Source: Anaerolineae bacterium (GTDB lineage Bacteria; Chloroflexota; Anaerolineae; DRVO01). From it: a stretch of 32,461 nucleotides of DNA. Where the stretch lies: positions 1-32,461 of the forward strand of contig JAAYAV010000176.1 in assembly GCA_012719195.1 (NCBI GenBank). Direction: 5' to 3'. The position numbers and the translations under genes were made by a program. This document shows, one piece after another, positions 23,530-31,507 of the stretch (position 1 is the stretch's first letter; each line of letters begins with the position of its first letter). The notes beneath the pieces were generated by a model, which was not told where the DNA came from, ran no database searches, and worked only from the letters and a program-made list of their open reading frames with translations.

Positions 23530-24670
23530 TCAGCCAATTCCCGTCCGCGGCGGCCAGCTGCCCTACGGTCTCCTTGGTCAGGCCAGCGGCGAGCTCTCCC
23601 TTGAACGTGCGCAGTAGCAGCACCGGCACCGGGAAGTAGTCCACCGCCTGCTCGATGGGGGTGTGGAAGGGCCAGTGCCGGTCCTCGAGGAAGCGGCGGT
23701 AGTTCACGTCGCCCTTGGATATGACCAGACAGGAGTCGGACAGGCGCGCTTCCAGCTCCGCGGGAAGGTGCCGAAAGTGCCCCGGTCCGCACCAGTAGGG
23801 ATGGTCGCGTACCACCAGGCGGCCGTCCGACACTGCCTCGCTCAGCCGCTGCCCCATCTCGCTCACAGCGCCACTGGGCGCCGCCCGCAGGAAGGCCAAG
23901 GAATCGGCGACCTCGCGCGCGGTGGCGTCGGACACGAAGAACGGGTGTGGCTTCACCTCGAGCCCCACCTGCTCGATTCCACCGGTCAGCAGCCAGTCGA
24001 CTAGCTGCAAGTCGCCGAGGAGCTCCGGCCCGGAGTTGTCGCATAGCACCACAACCGTTGACCGGCCAGAGCACTGCACGAGGGTGAAGGCGCGGGCGCA
24101 GTCGTCCACCACGGGAGCGAGGTCTTCCAGGCGATGGTGCTCGTCGGCGTGACGCTCGGCGACGGCCAAGTTGCTTAGGTCGATGCGGTTGCCCCAGAGG
24201 CTGCGCCGGGCGAGGACCGCGAAGGCTTCGCCACTGGGCAGGCAGGCCACCCGTTCGGCCGTGTCCGCCAGGGCGGGCAGGAGGGCCGTACAGCGGGTGA
24301 GGAGGTCGGCCTTCTGGGTGGCGAAGGGGTCGGGATGGTCGCCGCGATAGTAGCCCACCGCCGAGAGCAGGCGCACGTAGAAGTACGACTCGGCGAAGTA
24401 CCAGGGCACCTCAAGCCAGGTACGGCCTTCCCATTGCCGGTACTCCGCCTCCCAGCACTCTCGCAGGGGGGCATCGTCGGGGGGAGGCGCGATGGGCAGC
24501 TGCTCAATCTCCCGCGTCAGCGCCTCTAGGGCGGGCCGGATCACCGAGGATTTCGGCGAGCGGTCGATGACCTCAGCGATGATGGCGGGCTTGCGCTCGC
24601 AGATGGTAGCCCGGGCGAAGGACCCGGGCTCGGAAGTCATTATCGGTGGTGGGAGGAGGTGTCGCGCCAA
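23480..24670 (-). CDS. DUF89 family damage-control phosphatase (ARMT1-like)
   Basis: Metal-dependent phosphatase of the DUF89 family (396 aa), subfamily III type, thought to clear harmful phosphometabolites; eukaryotic ARMT1 belongs here. Metal-site motifs are CDNSGPELLGD (D211, N212) and SKGDVNYRR (D321). The fold markers LWGNRIDLS and VKPHPFFVSDA are also present. The N-terminus LPPPIMTSEPGSFARAT matches the conserved family opening, so I keep the TTG at 24670, four bases after the slipin stop, rather than ATG 24640, which would cut that motif; coupling to the slipin is implied. Its 3' end overlaps the hydrogenase protease gene tail to tail by 50 bases. Confidence 0.88.
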   Translation of the reverse strand: MARHLLPPPIMTSEPGSFARATICERKPAIIAEVIDRSPKSSVIRPALEALTREIEQLPIAPPPDDAPLRECWEAEYRQWEGRTWLEVPWYFAESYFYVRLLSAVGYYRGDHPDPFATQKADLLTRCTALLPALADTAERVACLPSGEAFAVLARRSLWGNRIDLSNLAVAERHADEHHRLEDLAPVVDDCARAFTLVQCSGRSTVVVLCDNSGPELLGDLQLVDWLLTGGIEQVGLEVKPHPFFVSDATAREVADSLAFLRAAPSGAVSEMGQRLSEAVSDGRLVVRDHPYWCGPGHFRHLPAELEARLSDSCLVISKGDVNYRRFLEDRHWPFHTPIEQAVDYFPVPVLLLRTFKGELAAGLTKETVGQLAAADGNWLISGRQGVAQLVLPAHS

Positions 24671-24674
24671 CGGG

Positions 24675-25517
24675 CTAGGCCTGTCGGCCGGTATCGGGCT
24701 CAGCTCCGTCCTGGTCGGACAGCGGCACGAAGCGGCCGCCGCTCTTCTTGTCGGTGTCCTGCCGGATGAAGGCGTTCAGAAACTCGATGGGGAGAGGGAA
24801 TACGATGGTGCTGTTCTTCTCCACCGCTATCTCGGTAAGGGTCTGGAGGTACCGCAACTGAATGCCCTCGGGGTGCTCGGCGATGACGCCGGCAGCGTTG
24901 GAGAGCTGCTTCGAGGCCTCGAACTCACCCTCGGCGTGAATGACCTTCGCTCGCCGCTCGCGCTCCGCCTCCGCCTGGCGGGCCATGGCTCGCTGCATGG
25001 ACTGGGGCAGTTCCACGTCCTTGACCTCGACAACGCTCACCTTGATGCCCCACGGTTCCGTCTGCTCGTCGATGATCCGTTGCAGCTTCTGGTTGATCTC
25101 GTCGCGGTGCGACAGCAGCTCGTCCAGCTCTGACTGCCCCAGCACGCTGCGGAGCGTGGTCTGCGCTATCTGCCAGGTGGCGCGGCGGTAGTCTTCCACC
25201 TTCGTCACTGCATCCTGAGGGTTCACCACACGGAAGTAGGCCACCGCGTTCACCTTGACGGTGACGTTATCCCGGGTGATGGCTTCCTGGGAGGGGATGT
25301 CCAGCGTGACCACGCGGAGGTCGATCTTCACCATGCGGTCCACCACCGGAATGATGAAGAAGAGGCCGGGGCCCTTGGCTCCCACCAAGCGGCCGAGCCG
25401 GAAGATCACGCCGCGCTCGTACTCCTGCACCACCTTCACTGCGGAGGTGAGCAGCAGCACCAGAAGCACAACGATTACACCCAGACTAGAGAACAACGTG
25501 GCTAAGAGCTCGTCCAT
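24675..25517 (-). CDS. Slipin (SPFH/stomatin-domain membrane protein)
   Basis: Membrane-associated SPFH protein (280 aa). One N-terminal helix (about 8-27) is followed by the SPFH core: VQEYERGVIFRLGRL, GPGLFFIIPVVDRMVKIDLR, then a charged helical stretch ARQAEAERERRAKVIHAEGE typical of stomatins. Short acidic C-terminus. ATG 25517 has GGGGAG about 10 bases upstream; the frame continues 21 codons further but lacks a ribosome binding site. Bacterial slipins often pair with an NfeD protease, but none is present; instead the neighbour is DUF89, starting 4 bases after this stop. Confidence 0.93.
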   Translation of the reverse strand: MDELLATLFSSLGVIVVLLVLLLTSAVKVVQEYERGVIFRLGRLVGAKGPGLFFIIPVVDRMVKIDLRVVTLDIPSQEAITRDNVTVKVNAVAYFRVVNPQDAVTKVEDYRRATWQIAQTTLRSVLGQSELDELLSHRDEINQKLQRIIDEQTEPWGIKVSVVEVKDVELPQSMQRAMARQAEAERERRAKVIHAEGEFEASKQLSNAAGVIAEHPEGIQLRYLQTLTEIAVEKNSTIVFPLPIEFLNAFIRQDTDKKSGGRFVPLSDQDGAEPDTGRQA

Positions 25518-25583
25518 TGGTGTCTCACTCCCCTTGGCGAGGGCGGCCGAAGCGTAAGGCAGCGCCCGGCGAACCGTCATGCA

Positions 25584-25612
25584 ATCCTAGCACGGCAGAC
25601 TATCTCCAACAA
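25584..25612 (-). promoter_or_regulatory. Promoter of the slipin-DUF89 pair
   Basis: On the minus strand TTGTTG (25612-25607), a 17-base spacer and TAGGAT (25589-25584) preceded by TG-C (extended -10). It lies just after the terminator of the neighbouring operon. Confidence 0.45.
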
Positions 25613-25625
25613 AGGCTTGCGATGA

Positions 25626-25661
25626 ACGAGCCCTCACCGGCGGCCACCAGTGAGGGCTCGT
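25626..25661 (-). terminator. Terminator of the epimerase/DHDPS operon
   Basis: A 15-bp stem (25626-25640 with 25647-25661, one wobble) and 6-base loop lies 28 bases after the lyase stop. The tail on the minus strand is only TTC, so strength rests on the stem. Confidence 0.7.
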
Positions 25662-25688
25662 GCAGGTGGAGGGATGGCGCGGCTTGTG

Positions 25689-26765
25689 CTAGGCCAACCA
25701 CTCGTGCAGGTGGGCGGCCACGAAGTCGTCGTCGGTCAGGTGGGGGTAGGCCTTCTGCACCCGGTCGATCTCTGCCGCCTGGCCCGGAGAGAGGTCCTCC
25801 TTAGTGCTCAGGCAGGCGCGGCTGGCCAGTATGCCCTGGCGGCGCAGCACCTCGTTGATGCCGGCGATGCAGCCGGCGTAGTTGTTAGCCACGTCGAAGA
25901 GCGCGGAATTGGCATCGGTGAGTTGGTTGGCCTCGTCAAGTAGGCTTTGCGGCACGGCAGCTCCCGCCTGCGCCAGAGCCTGGGCACGCTGGTGCATCTC
26001 GACCGCGCGCTTGGTCCAGACGGCCCACTGGCCGAGCAGCCCGCCCACTATCCGCGCCGAGACCGGGCGCCCGTTCACCGGGAAGGAGAACGGGGTGAGG
26101 AGATCCAGAAGGATGTGATCGTCATTGCCGGTGTAGAGGGCCACCTCGCCGGCGCGGCCGGACTCGACCACGCCGCGCACCACATCGATGGTCTGGTAGC
26201 GATTGAAGGGAGCCATCTTGATGGCGATGACGTTCTCGATCTCGGCGAACCGACGCCAGAAGTCGAAGGGCAAGATGCGCCCGCCGACGGCCGGCTGGAG
26301 GTAGAAGCCGAAGAGTGGCATCACCTCGGCCACCGCGCGGCAGTGACGGATCAGCGCGTCCGTGTCGGCCTGCTTGAGCGCCGCCAGGCTGAGAAGCGCG
26401 GCATGGTAACCGAGCCCCTTCGCCAGCTCCGCTTCGCGTACCGCCTGCTCGGTGTTGCCCACCACGCCCGCGATGAGCGCGACGGGGCGGCGGGCAGCGC
26501 GCGCGTAGGCGCTCGCCTCCTCAGCCGCTAGCGCCAAGACGGGCTCGAGTAAGTCGAACTCCGGCTCGCGGATCTCGAACTGGGTGGTGTGCACGGCGAC
26601 CGCCACGCCGCCGGCGCCGGCGGCGCAGTAGTAGCGGGTGAGGGCACGCTGGTGGCGCTCGTCAAGCTGGCGCTCATCGGTGAGCGCCAGCGGGTGCGCC
26701 GGAATCACGCATCCCTGGCGAATGAGCGAGAGGACATCTGTGGGTGGCATTGGGGCAGTCGACAT
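25689..26765 (-). CDS. DHDPS (dihydrodipicolinate synthase) family aldolase/lyase
   Basis: 358-residue TIM-barrel class I lyase. The Schiff-base lysine is K183 in NVIAIKMAPFNRY, and a Tyr at 155 (FGFYLQP) takes the place of the usual YNxP site. The N-terminal GTTGE loop of true DapA is replaced by VHTTQFEIR (T60, T61), so substrate differs from lysine biosynthesis; other family members cleave 2-keto-sugar acids. A C-terminal extension beyond DapA's ~295 residues is present. ATG 26765 has GAGGTGA just upstream; the frame runs back into the epimerase gene. It begins 10 bases after the epimerase stop, so the two act in one pathway, probably for sugar acids. Confidence 0.85.
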   Translation of the reverse strand: MSTAPMPPTDVLSLIRQGCVIPAHPLALTDERQLDERHQRALTRYYCAAGAGGVAVAVHTTQFEIREPEFDLLEPVLALAAEEASAYARAARRPVALIAGVVGNTEQAVREAELAKGLGYHAALLSLAALKQADTDALIRHCRAVAEVMPLFGFYLQPAVGGRILPFDFWRRFAEIENVIAIKMAPFNRYQTIDVVRGVVESGRAGEVALYTGNDDHILLDLLTPFSFPVNGRPVSARIVGGLLGQWAVWTKRAVEMHQRAQALAQAGAAVPQSLLDEANQLTDANSALFDVANNYAGCIAGINEVLRRQGILASRACLSTKEDLSPGQAAEIDRVQKAYPHLTDDDFVAAHLHEWLA

Positions 26766-26775
26766 GGTCACCTCT

Positions 26776-27825
26776 CTAGAACCGACCGTCGCGCGTCTCG
26801 AAGTGGGTGGGCTTGCCCAAGGACGTGCCGCCCCTGTCCAGCCAATGGGCGATCCAGCGCACCATCGTGTCCAGCGCAACGGTGGGGTAGCCGAAGTGGT
26901 CAAAGCACTTACCGGCATTGTTCAGCAGAGCGGTGGGCGCTTCTTGGCCCTCGATGGTAACGGGCTTGCCCAGGTACTCGCCGAAGCGCTCGGCCACGCG
27001 GCGCACCGAGACGATCTCCGGGCCGGTCAGGTTGAGGATGGCCGGGGGCGCATCGGACAAGGTGAGGGCGCGCAAGACGTAGGAGTTGGCGTCTCCCTGC
27101 CAGATGACGTTCGCGTGGCCCATGGTCACATCCACCGGCTCGCCGGCCAGCACCTTGGCGCCGATATCGAAGAGCACACCATAGCGGAGGTCAATGGCGT
27201 AGTTGAGCCGAATGAGGGTCACCGGCAGATCGTGCTCCCGGCTGTAGTACTCGAAGACGCGCTCGCGGGCCAGGACCGATTGGGCGTACTCGCCGACGGG
27301 CGCGACCCGGTCGGTCTCGACGCAGCCGCCGGAGATCACGGGCACGAGCGGGTATACGTTGCCGCTGGAGAAGACGACAGTGCGAGAGCGGGGGAAGCGC
27401 TCGGCGACCAGGCCGGGCATGTAGGCGTTCATGGCCCAAGTGGTGGCCTCGGCACCGGTAGAACCAAACTTCCGTCCGGCCATGAAGACGATGTTGGCCG
27501 CCTCGGGCAGATCCGCGAGCTGGTCTCGGTTCATGAGGTCGCAGGAGACGGTCTCGACGCCCCAGCTCTCCAGCTGCTCGCGGGTGGCGAGACTGGAGAA
27601 GCGGGAGACGCCTATGACGCGGCGGGAGACGCCCGCCTCATCGCTGGCGTGGCGAGCCAGCCGAGCTAGCGTGGGGCCCATCTTGCCGCCCACGCCCAGA
27701 ATCATGATGTCGCCCTCCAGGCGGGCCAGGTCCGCGACCAGAGCGGCGCTGGGTTGGGTCAGCAGATCGTCGAGGGTAGCCTCGTCATCGATGTAGGCCG
27801 GGAGACCGGCGGTGCTACTAGACAT
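26776..27825 (-). CDS. NAD-dependent epimerase/dehydratase-like protein
   Basis: 349-residue extended-SDR-like Rossmann protein. The cofactor loop is ILGVGGKMGPTLARLA (42-57), the substrate-side serines fall in VVFSSGNVYPL (150-160), and the active-site region is GEYAQSVLARERVFEYY. Tyr180 is present but Val184 stands where the YxxxK lysine should be. Family members with this pattern exist as putative oxidoreductases of unknown substrate. AGGAGG lies 6 bases before the ATG. An N-terminal ~38-residue extension precedes the Rossmann fold. First gene of the operon, divergent from the histidine kinase. Confidence 0.8.
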   Translation of the reverse strand: MSSSTAGLPAYIDDEATLDDLLTQPSAALVADLARLEGDIMILGVGGKMGPTLARLARHASDEAGVSRRVIGVSRFSSLATREQLESWGVETVSCDLMNRDQLADLPEAANIVFMAGRKFGSTGAEATTWAMNAYMPGLVAERFPRSRTVVFSSGNVYPLVPVISGGCVETDRVAPVGEYAQSVLARERVFEYYSREHDLPVTLIRLNYAIDLRYGVLFDIGAKVLAGEPVDVTMGHANVIWQGDANSYVLRALTLSDAPPAILNLTGPEIVSVRRVAERFGEYLGKPVTIEGQEAPTALLNNAGKCFDHFGYPTVALDTMVRWIAHWLDRGGTSLGKPTHFETRDGRF

Positions 27826-27867
27826 GGTCGCCTCCTGTGGCTGGATCGGGTCGGCTTCGGTGCCGCC

Positions 27868-27895
27868 ATTATCACACAGGCTCTACCGGCGGCAA
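27868..27895 (-). promoter_or_regulatory. Promoter of the epimerase/DHDPS operon
   Basis: TTGCCG (27895-27890, 4/6), 16-base spacer, then GATAAT (27873-27868, 5/6) preceded by TG-T, an extended -10, on the minus strand. Confidence 0.55.
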
Positions 27896-27926
27896 ACGAA
27901 CCCGGCACCGCCGTCACCGGGTCGGG

Positions 27927-27935
27927 TGCTATACT
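27927..27935 (+). promoter_or_regulatory. Extended -10 promoter of the histidine kinase
   Basis: TGCTATACT, identical to the element at 13544-13552, 64 bases before the kinase ATG. No recognisable -35. The 174-base divergent gap (27826-27999) contains only these two promoters. Confidence 0.5.
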
Positions 27936-27999
27936 GCAGGCAACCGGCCGGTGAGACAGACATGATAGCCCGGTAGCTGGGCGGCCGCTGGGGGACGAG

Positions 28000-30138
28000 A
28001 TGGCGGTTACGAGCTGCGAGAGCATTCGCGAGATCGGTGTGGTGAACGAGCGTGAGATCCGTGTGCGCACTGTACGCGGGCTCAGCGCCGCCCTGACGCT
28101 GGCGTCGGCGCTGTGGTGGTGGGAGCTTCTCTTCCAGACCAGGCCCAACCTGGTCTGCTTGGCCCTGGCGACTGCCGGCATACTGGCGGGGCTGGCGGCG
28201 GTGTACTACGGAAGCCGCGCGCCGGTGGCGGTGGGCGTAGGGTTGGCCGTGCTCATCGCCGTGGCGGTGGCGGTTGCCGGCAGCCAGTTGGGCCTGGAGC
28301 GCTTGACTCTGTTGGCACTTCTTCCGGGCCTCGCGATTGCGGGGGCGGTGAGCGCCCGCGCTGGGCTCGCAGTGGGGCTGGCTACCGCACTGTTCTTGGG
28401 CTTGCACCCGGGGTTCGGCCTTAGGCTCGGCGGAACGCTGCAGACGGGTCTGCTGGTGGTGTCCCTCTACGCCGTCCTGTTGCCGAAGGAGAGCATCATC
28501 GAGTGGTCGTGGCGGCGGAGCGCTGAGGCCACACGGCTGGCGGAGCAGCTGCGAGACCGGCAGGGAGAGCTGAACCAGGCGCTGTCTCAGCTACGCTTAG
28601 CCAACCAGTTGCTCGCCCGCACCAACCGCGAGGTCGCGCTGGCGCACCAGGAAGCGGATGAGGCCCGCCGGCTCAAGGAGGAGTTCGCCGCTAGCGTCAG
28701 CCACGAACTGCGGACGCCGCTCAATATCATCCTCGGCTTCGCCGACATCATGCACCGCACCCCGGAGGTGTACAGCTTGGGCCAGTGGCCCCAGATGCTG
28801 CGCCGGGACATCGCCGAAATCTGGCGCAGCGCTCGCTACCTTACCGAGTTGGTGGACGACATCCTCGAGCTTGCCCGGGTGGACGCACTCGAGATGCCCG
28901 TCCGCCGCGAGATGACCGCCATGGCGGCAGTGATCCGCGAGACGACGGTGCTGGCGGAGCGGCTGGTGGGAACGCGCCCGGTGCGCATGGTGTTGGACCT
29001 ACCCGACGAGCTGCCCACGCTCTCGGTGGACCGTACGCGCATCCGCCAGGTGCTGCTCAACCTGCTCAGCAACGCTATTCGCTTCACTGACGAGGGTGAG
29101 ATCACCGTGCGGGCTGCCGTCGAGCGGGAGGAGCTGGTGGTGTCGGTATCCGATACCGGTGTCGGCATTCCGCCGCATGAGCTGGGGGCCATCTTCCAGG
29201 AGTTCCGTCGGGTCGAAGGGCAGGAGACGCGCGGCGGCAAAGGGCTCGGGCTGGCCATAGCTCGCCGCTTCGTGAGTCTCCATGGGGGACGGATCTGGGT
29301 GGAGAGCGAGGTCGGCAAGGGGTCGTCTTTCTACTTCACCCTGCCCCTGGCGGAGAAGCGCGTCTCCCGGCTATTTGGCGCGGTCTCCGGTGCTTCCGGG
29401 CCGATTCCCGAGGGGTGTCTGGTGCTCTACCAGCCCGGTGGCGGGCACGACACCGAGTCGTACCTAGGCCGGCACCTGGAGGGCTGGTCGCTGCTGACCG
29501 CGGAGGCGCCCGAGGCCCTAGCGGAGATGGTACTGCGCTACCACCCGGCCGCCGTCCTGGTCGACTCGCCCAACGACGTGGTTGGCATCGCGAAGCGACT
29601 CCCCCCGGGTGTGGTTGTGCTCCAGCTCGATCTTCCGTCCCTGCGCATGCCGGCCCCGGATCGGGTGTTCGACGGTCTGCTCAGCAAGCCGATTGCGGTG
29701 GAGGACCTGCTGGCGACGGTGACGCAGTTTGCCCCGCAGGGCTCGGTGCTGGTGGTCGACGACGATCCGGGCTTCGTGCAGTTGGTGCGTCGCATGCTTA
29801 TGACTGCCGGCTCGCCCCACCTGGTTCAGTCGGCCTATGACGGCGAGGAGGCGCTCGGCAAGCTCGCCTCCGCTCAGCCGGACGTCATCCTGGTAGACAT
29901 GGTGATGGAGCCCATGGACGGGCCGTCGTTGGCGCGTCAAGTCAAGGCGACGCCGGAGTTCGCATCGGTGCCCCTCATCGCCGTCACCGGCGCAACCTCT
30001 GCCGTTGCCGGTGATCGGGGGCATCAGCTCTCGCTGCTCAAGCGAAGTGGTTTACAGGACTCGGAGGTGCTGACGGTGCTGCGCTCGGTCCTGGCCGGAG
30101 TGCGCAGCGACTACCTCGCTAGCGAGCCCACCGGCTGA
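28000..30138 (+). CDS. Hybrid sensor histidine kinase with two receiver-like domains
   Basis: 712-residue membrane kinase. Five to six hydrophobic helices fill residues about 27-163 with little extracellular loop. A coiled coil (about 175-228) leads to HisKA with SVSHELRTPLN (phosphoacceptor H235) and a HATPase with N-box LLNLLSNAIRFTDEGEI, G1 DTGVGIP and G2 GGKGLGLA. A region at 473-572 looks like a receiver without the acidic pair (starts CLVLYQPGGG, ends LLSKPIAVEDLLATV). A true receiver follows (SVLVVDDDPGF, phosphoacceptor D633 in ILVDMVMEP, T663), with the usual KP lysine not obvious. ATG 28000 with GGGGGACGAG before it. No periplasmic sensor domain, so the signal is probably membrane or quinone related. 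Its 3' end overlaps the convergent receiver gene by 20 bases. Confidence 0.92.
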   Translation: MAVTSCESIREIGVVNEREIRVRTVRGLSAALTLASALWWWELLFQTRPNLVCLALATAGILAGLAAVYYGSRAPVAVGVGLAVLIAVAVAVAGSQLGLERLTLLALLPGLAIAGAVSARAGLAVGLATALFLGLHPGFGLRLGGTLQTGLLVVSLYAVLLPKESIIEWSWRRSAEATRLAEQLRDRQGELNQALSQLRLANQLLARTNREVALAHQEADEARRLKEEFAASVSHELRTPLNIILGFADIMHRTPEVYSLGQWPQMLRRDIAEIWRSARYLTELVDDILELARVDALEMPVRREMTAMAAVIRETTVLAERLVGTRPVRMVLDLPDELPTLSVDRTRIRQVLLNLLSNAIRFTDEGEITVRAAVEREELVVSVSDTGVGIPPHELGAIFQEFRRVEGQETRGGKGLGLAIARRFVSLHGGRIWVESEVGKGSSFYFTLPLAEKRVSRLFGAVSGASGPIPEGCLVLYQPGGGHDTESYLGRHLEGWSLLTAEAPEALAEMVLRYHPAAVLVDSPNDVVGIAKRLPPGVVVLQLDLPSLRMPAPDRVFDGLLSKPIAVEDLLATVTQFAPQGSVLVVDDDPGFVQLVRRMLMTAGSPHLVQSAYDGEEALGKLASAQPDVILVDMVMEPMDGPSLARQVKATPEFASVPLIAVTGATSAVAGDRGHQLSLLKRSGLQDSEVLTVLRSVLAGVRSDYLASEPTG

Positions 30139-31297
30139 CGGCGGACAGCAACTCCGATTGAGACACCGGCTTGCGCAGGTGGGCCTTGGCTCCCAGCGCC
30201 TCGGCGAGCAGGGCATCGTGGAAGACGGAGCAGACGATGACGGGGATGTCCTTGGTGTCGTCGCTCGCATGGAGCAGGTTGAGGATCGTCCAGCCATCTG
30301 TGCCGGGCATGAGCAGGTCCAGGAGCACCACGGCGGGCTGGATAGCGCGGGCCAGCTCGTAGGCCTGGCGTGGGTCGTCGGCCGGCACTACGGTCCACTC
30401 CCCCAGCGGCTCCAGGTAGCGGCGGTAGAGCTCGACGGCAGCCGGGTTGTCTTCCACCACCAGCACCGAACGCCTCCTGGCCGCCGGCACCGTTAGCTGC
30501 AGCGACACCAGATCGTCCGCTCCTCGATCCATCTCCAGCTCAGCGCGCAGGGTAAGCGCCAACCGTTCCAGCCCGGCGAAGGCCTCGCGGCTGTAGGTAC
30601 CGGCATCAGCGGAGAACACCACCGACACGGTGGCGCCTGCGACGGAGGACTGGAATGCGAGGCGTACCTGGGGACCGGACGCTGCCTGCAAGGCCAGGCT
30701 GATCGCTTGTATCAGCCACTGGCGCAGCACCCCGGCGTCGGCGTAGGCCGTGCCCGGCGGGGTGCCGGGCTCCACCACCACCCCCACGCCTACCGTCTCG
30801 GCTAGGGCGGCCACCGTGGAGAGAGCGTCCTCGACCAGCTCCTGCAGGTCTACCGGCGCTGGACGCATAGCCACAGCATCGTCGGAGGAGTCGTCGGTTC
30901 GGCTGGAGGCGGGCGATGGAACCGCCTCTTGGCTCAGGCGGGCGTTGAGGACCTCGGCGAGGCGTGCCTCAGCGGCGCGTAGCTCGCGGTGAGTCTGGCG
31001 CTCGCTGAGGGCGAGCTCCTCTCCTACCTGCAGGACGCCCAAGCCGTCGACGTAGCGTAGCCACAGAGCGTTGTAGGCACGGGCTTCGTCGCTGCGGCGA
31101 CTCAGGCGACGCGCCGGCCGAAGCGACTCGATGCTGTCCAGCACCAGGGTGCGGATGGTATGGGCACGGCTGTAGGGCTCGGCGCCGGCAAGCGCCGGCA
31201 GGCGCTCCAGCAGCGGGCTCCCCGCTAGAGCAGCGCTGTCCTCAATGTGAGTGAGGAGCCACCGTACGGTCTCGGGATGGATTGTCGCGTCGTCCAT
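30119..31297 (-). CDS. HTH-pseudokinase-receiver protein
   Basis: 392-residue cytoplasmic regulator with unusual domain order. Residues about 70-120 form a sigma-factor-like helix-turn-helix (NALWLRYVDGLGVLQVGEEL, then LSERQTHRELRAAEARLAEV). Residues 148-272 resemble a histidine-kinase ATPase domain, but N-box residues and glycine boxes are missing and no H-box is seen. A complete C-terminal receiver follows (VLVVEDN with E282 and D283, phosphoacceptor D327 in VLLDLLMPGTDG, S357, K376 in LRKP). ATG 31297 gives the sensible N-terminus; the frame extends 76 codons upstream over the promoter region without conserved sequence. Likely partner of the hybrid kinase it faces, inferred from position only. 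Confidence 0.82.
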   Translation of the reverse strand: MDDATIHPETVRWLLTHIEDSAALAGSPLLERLPALAGAEPYSRAHTIRTLVLDSIESLRPARRLSRRSDEARAYNALWLRYVDGLGVLQVGEELALSERQTHRELRAAEARLAEVLNARLSQEAVPSPASSRTDDSSDDAVAMRPAPVDLQELVEDALSTVAALAETVGVGVVVEPGTPPGTAYADAGVLRQWLIQAISLALQAASGPQVRLAFQSSVAGATVSVVFSADAGTYSREAFAGLERLALTLRAELEMDRGADDLVSLQLTVPAARRRSVLVVEDNPAAVELYRRYLEPLGEWTVVPADDPRQAYELARAIQPAVVLLDLLMPGTDGWTILNLLHASDDTKDIPVIVCSVFHDALLAEALGAKAHLRKPVSQSELLSAVSRWAR

Positions 31298-31463
31298 CGG
31301 GGCCGGAACCCTCAGCGGGCGCGGAGCGAGCACGCCCTGGGGATATGGTAGCCAGGCGGGCCCGACGGGTGCAAACCGGCTTGGCAGGCTGTTGGCAGGA
31401 TCGTGGCAGACCCGCCTCAGGCGGCAGACCCATAATACAGTTGAACACCATGAGCGAACCTGG

Positions 31464-31486
31464 GGGCGGCGCGGCCGCCCTATGCT
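31464..31486 (+). promoter_or_regulatory. Palindrome next to the -10 of the sugar transporter operon
   Basis: GGGCGGCGCGGCCGCCC (31464-31480, 7-bp arms) abuts a TATGCT hexamer (31481-31486), in the position of the -35/spacer. It could be an operator; the GC content makes chance plausible. The rest of the 210-base divergent gap (31298-31507) shows only a possible TATTAT -10 for the minus-strand gene near 31435. Confidence 0.3.
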
Positions 31487-31507
31487 AAGATCGGAGGGAA
31501 GTCGCCA

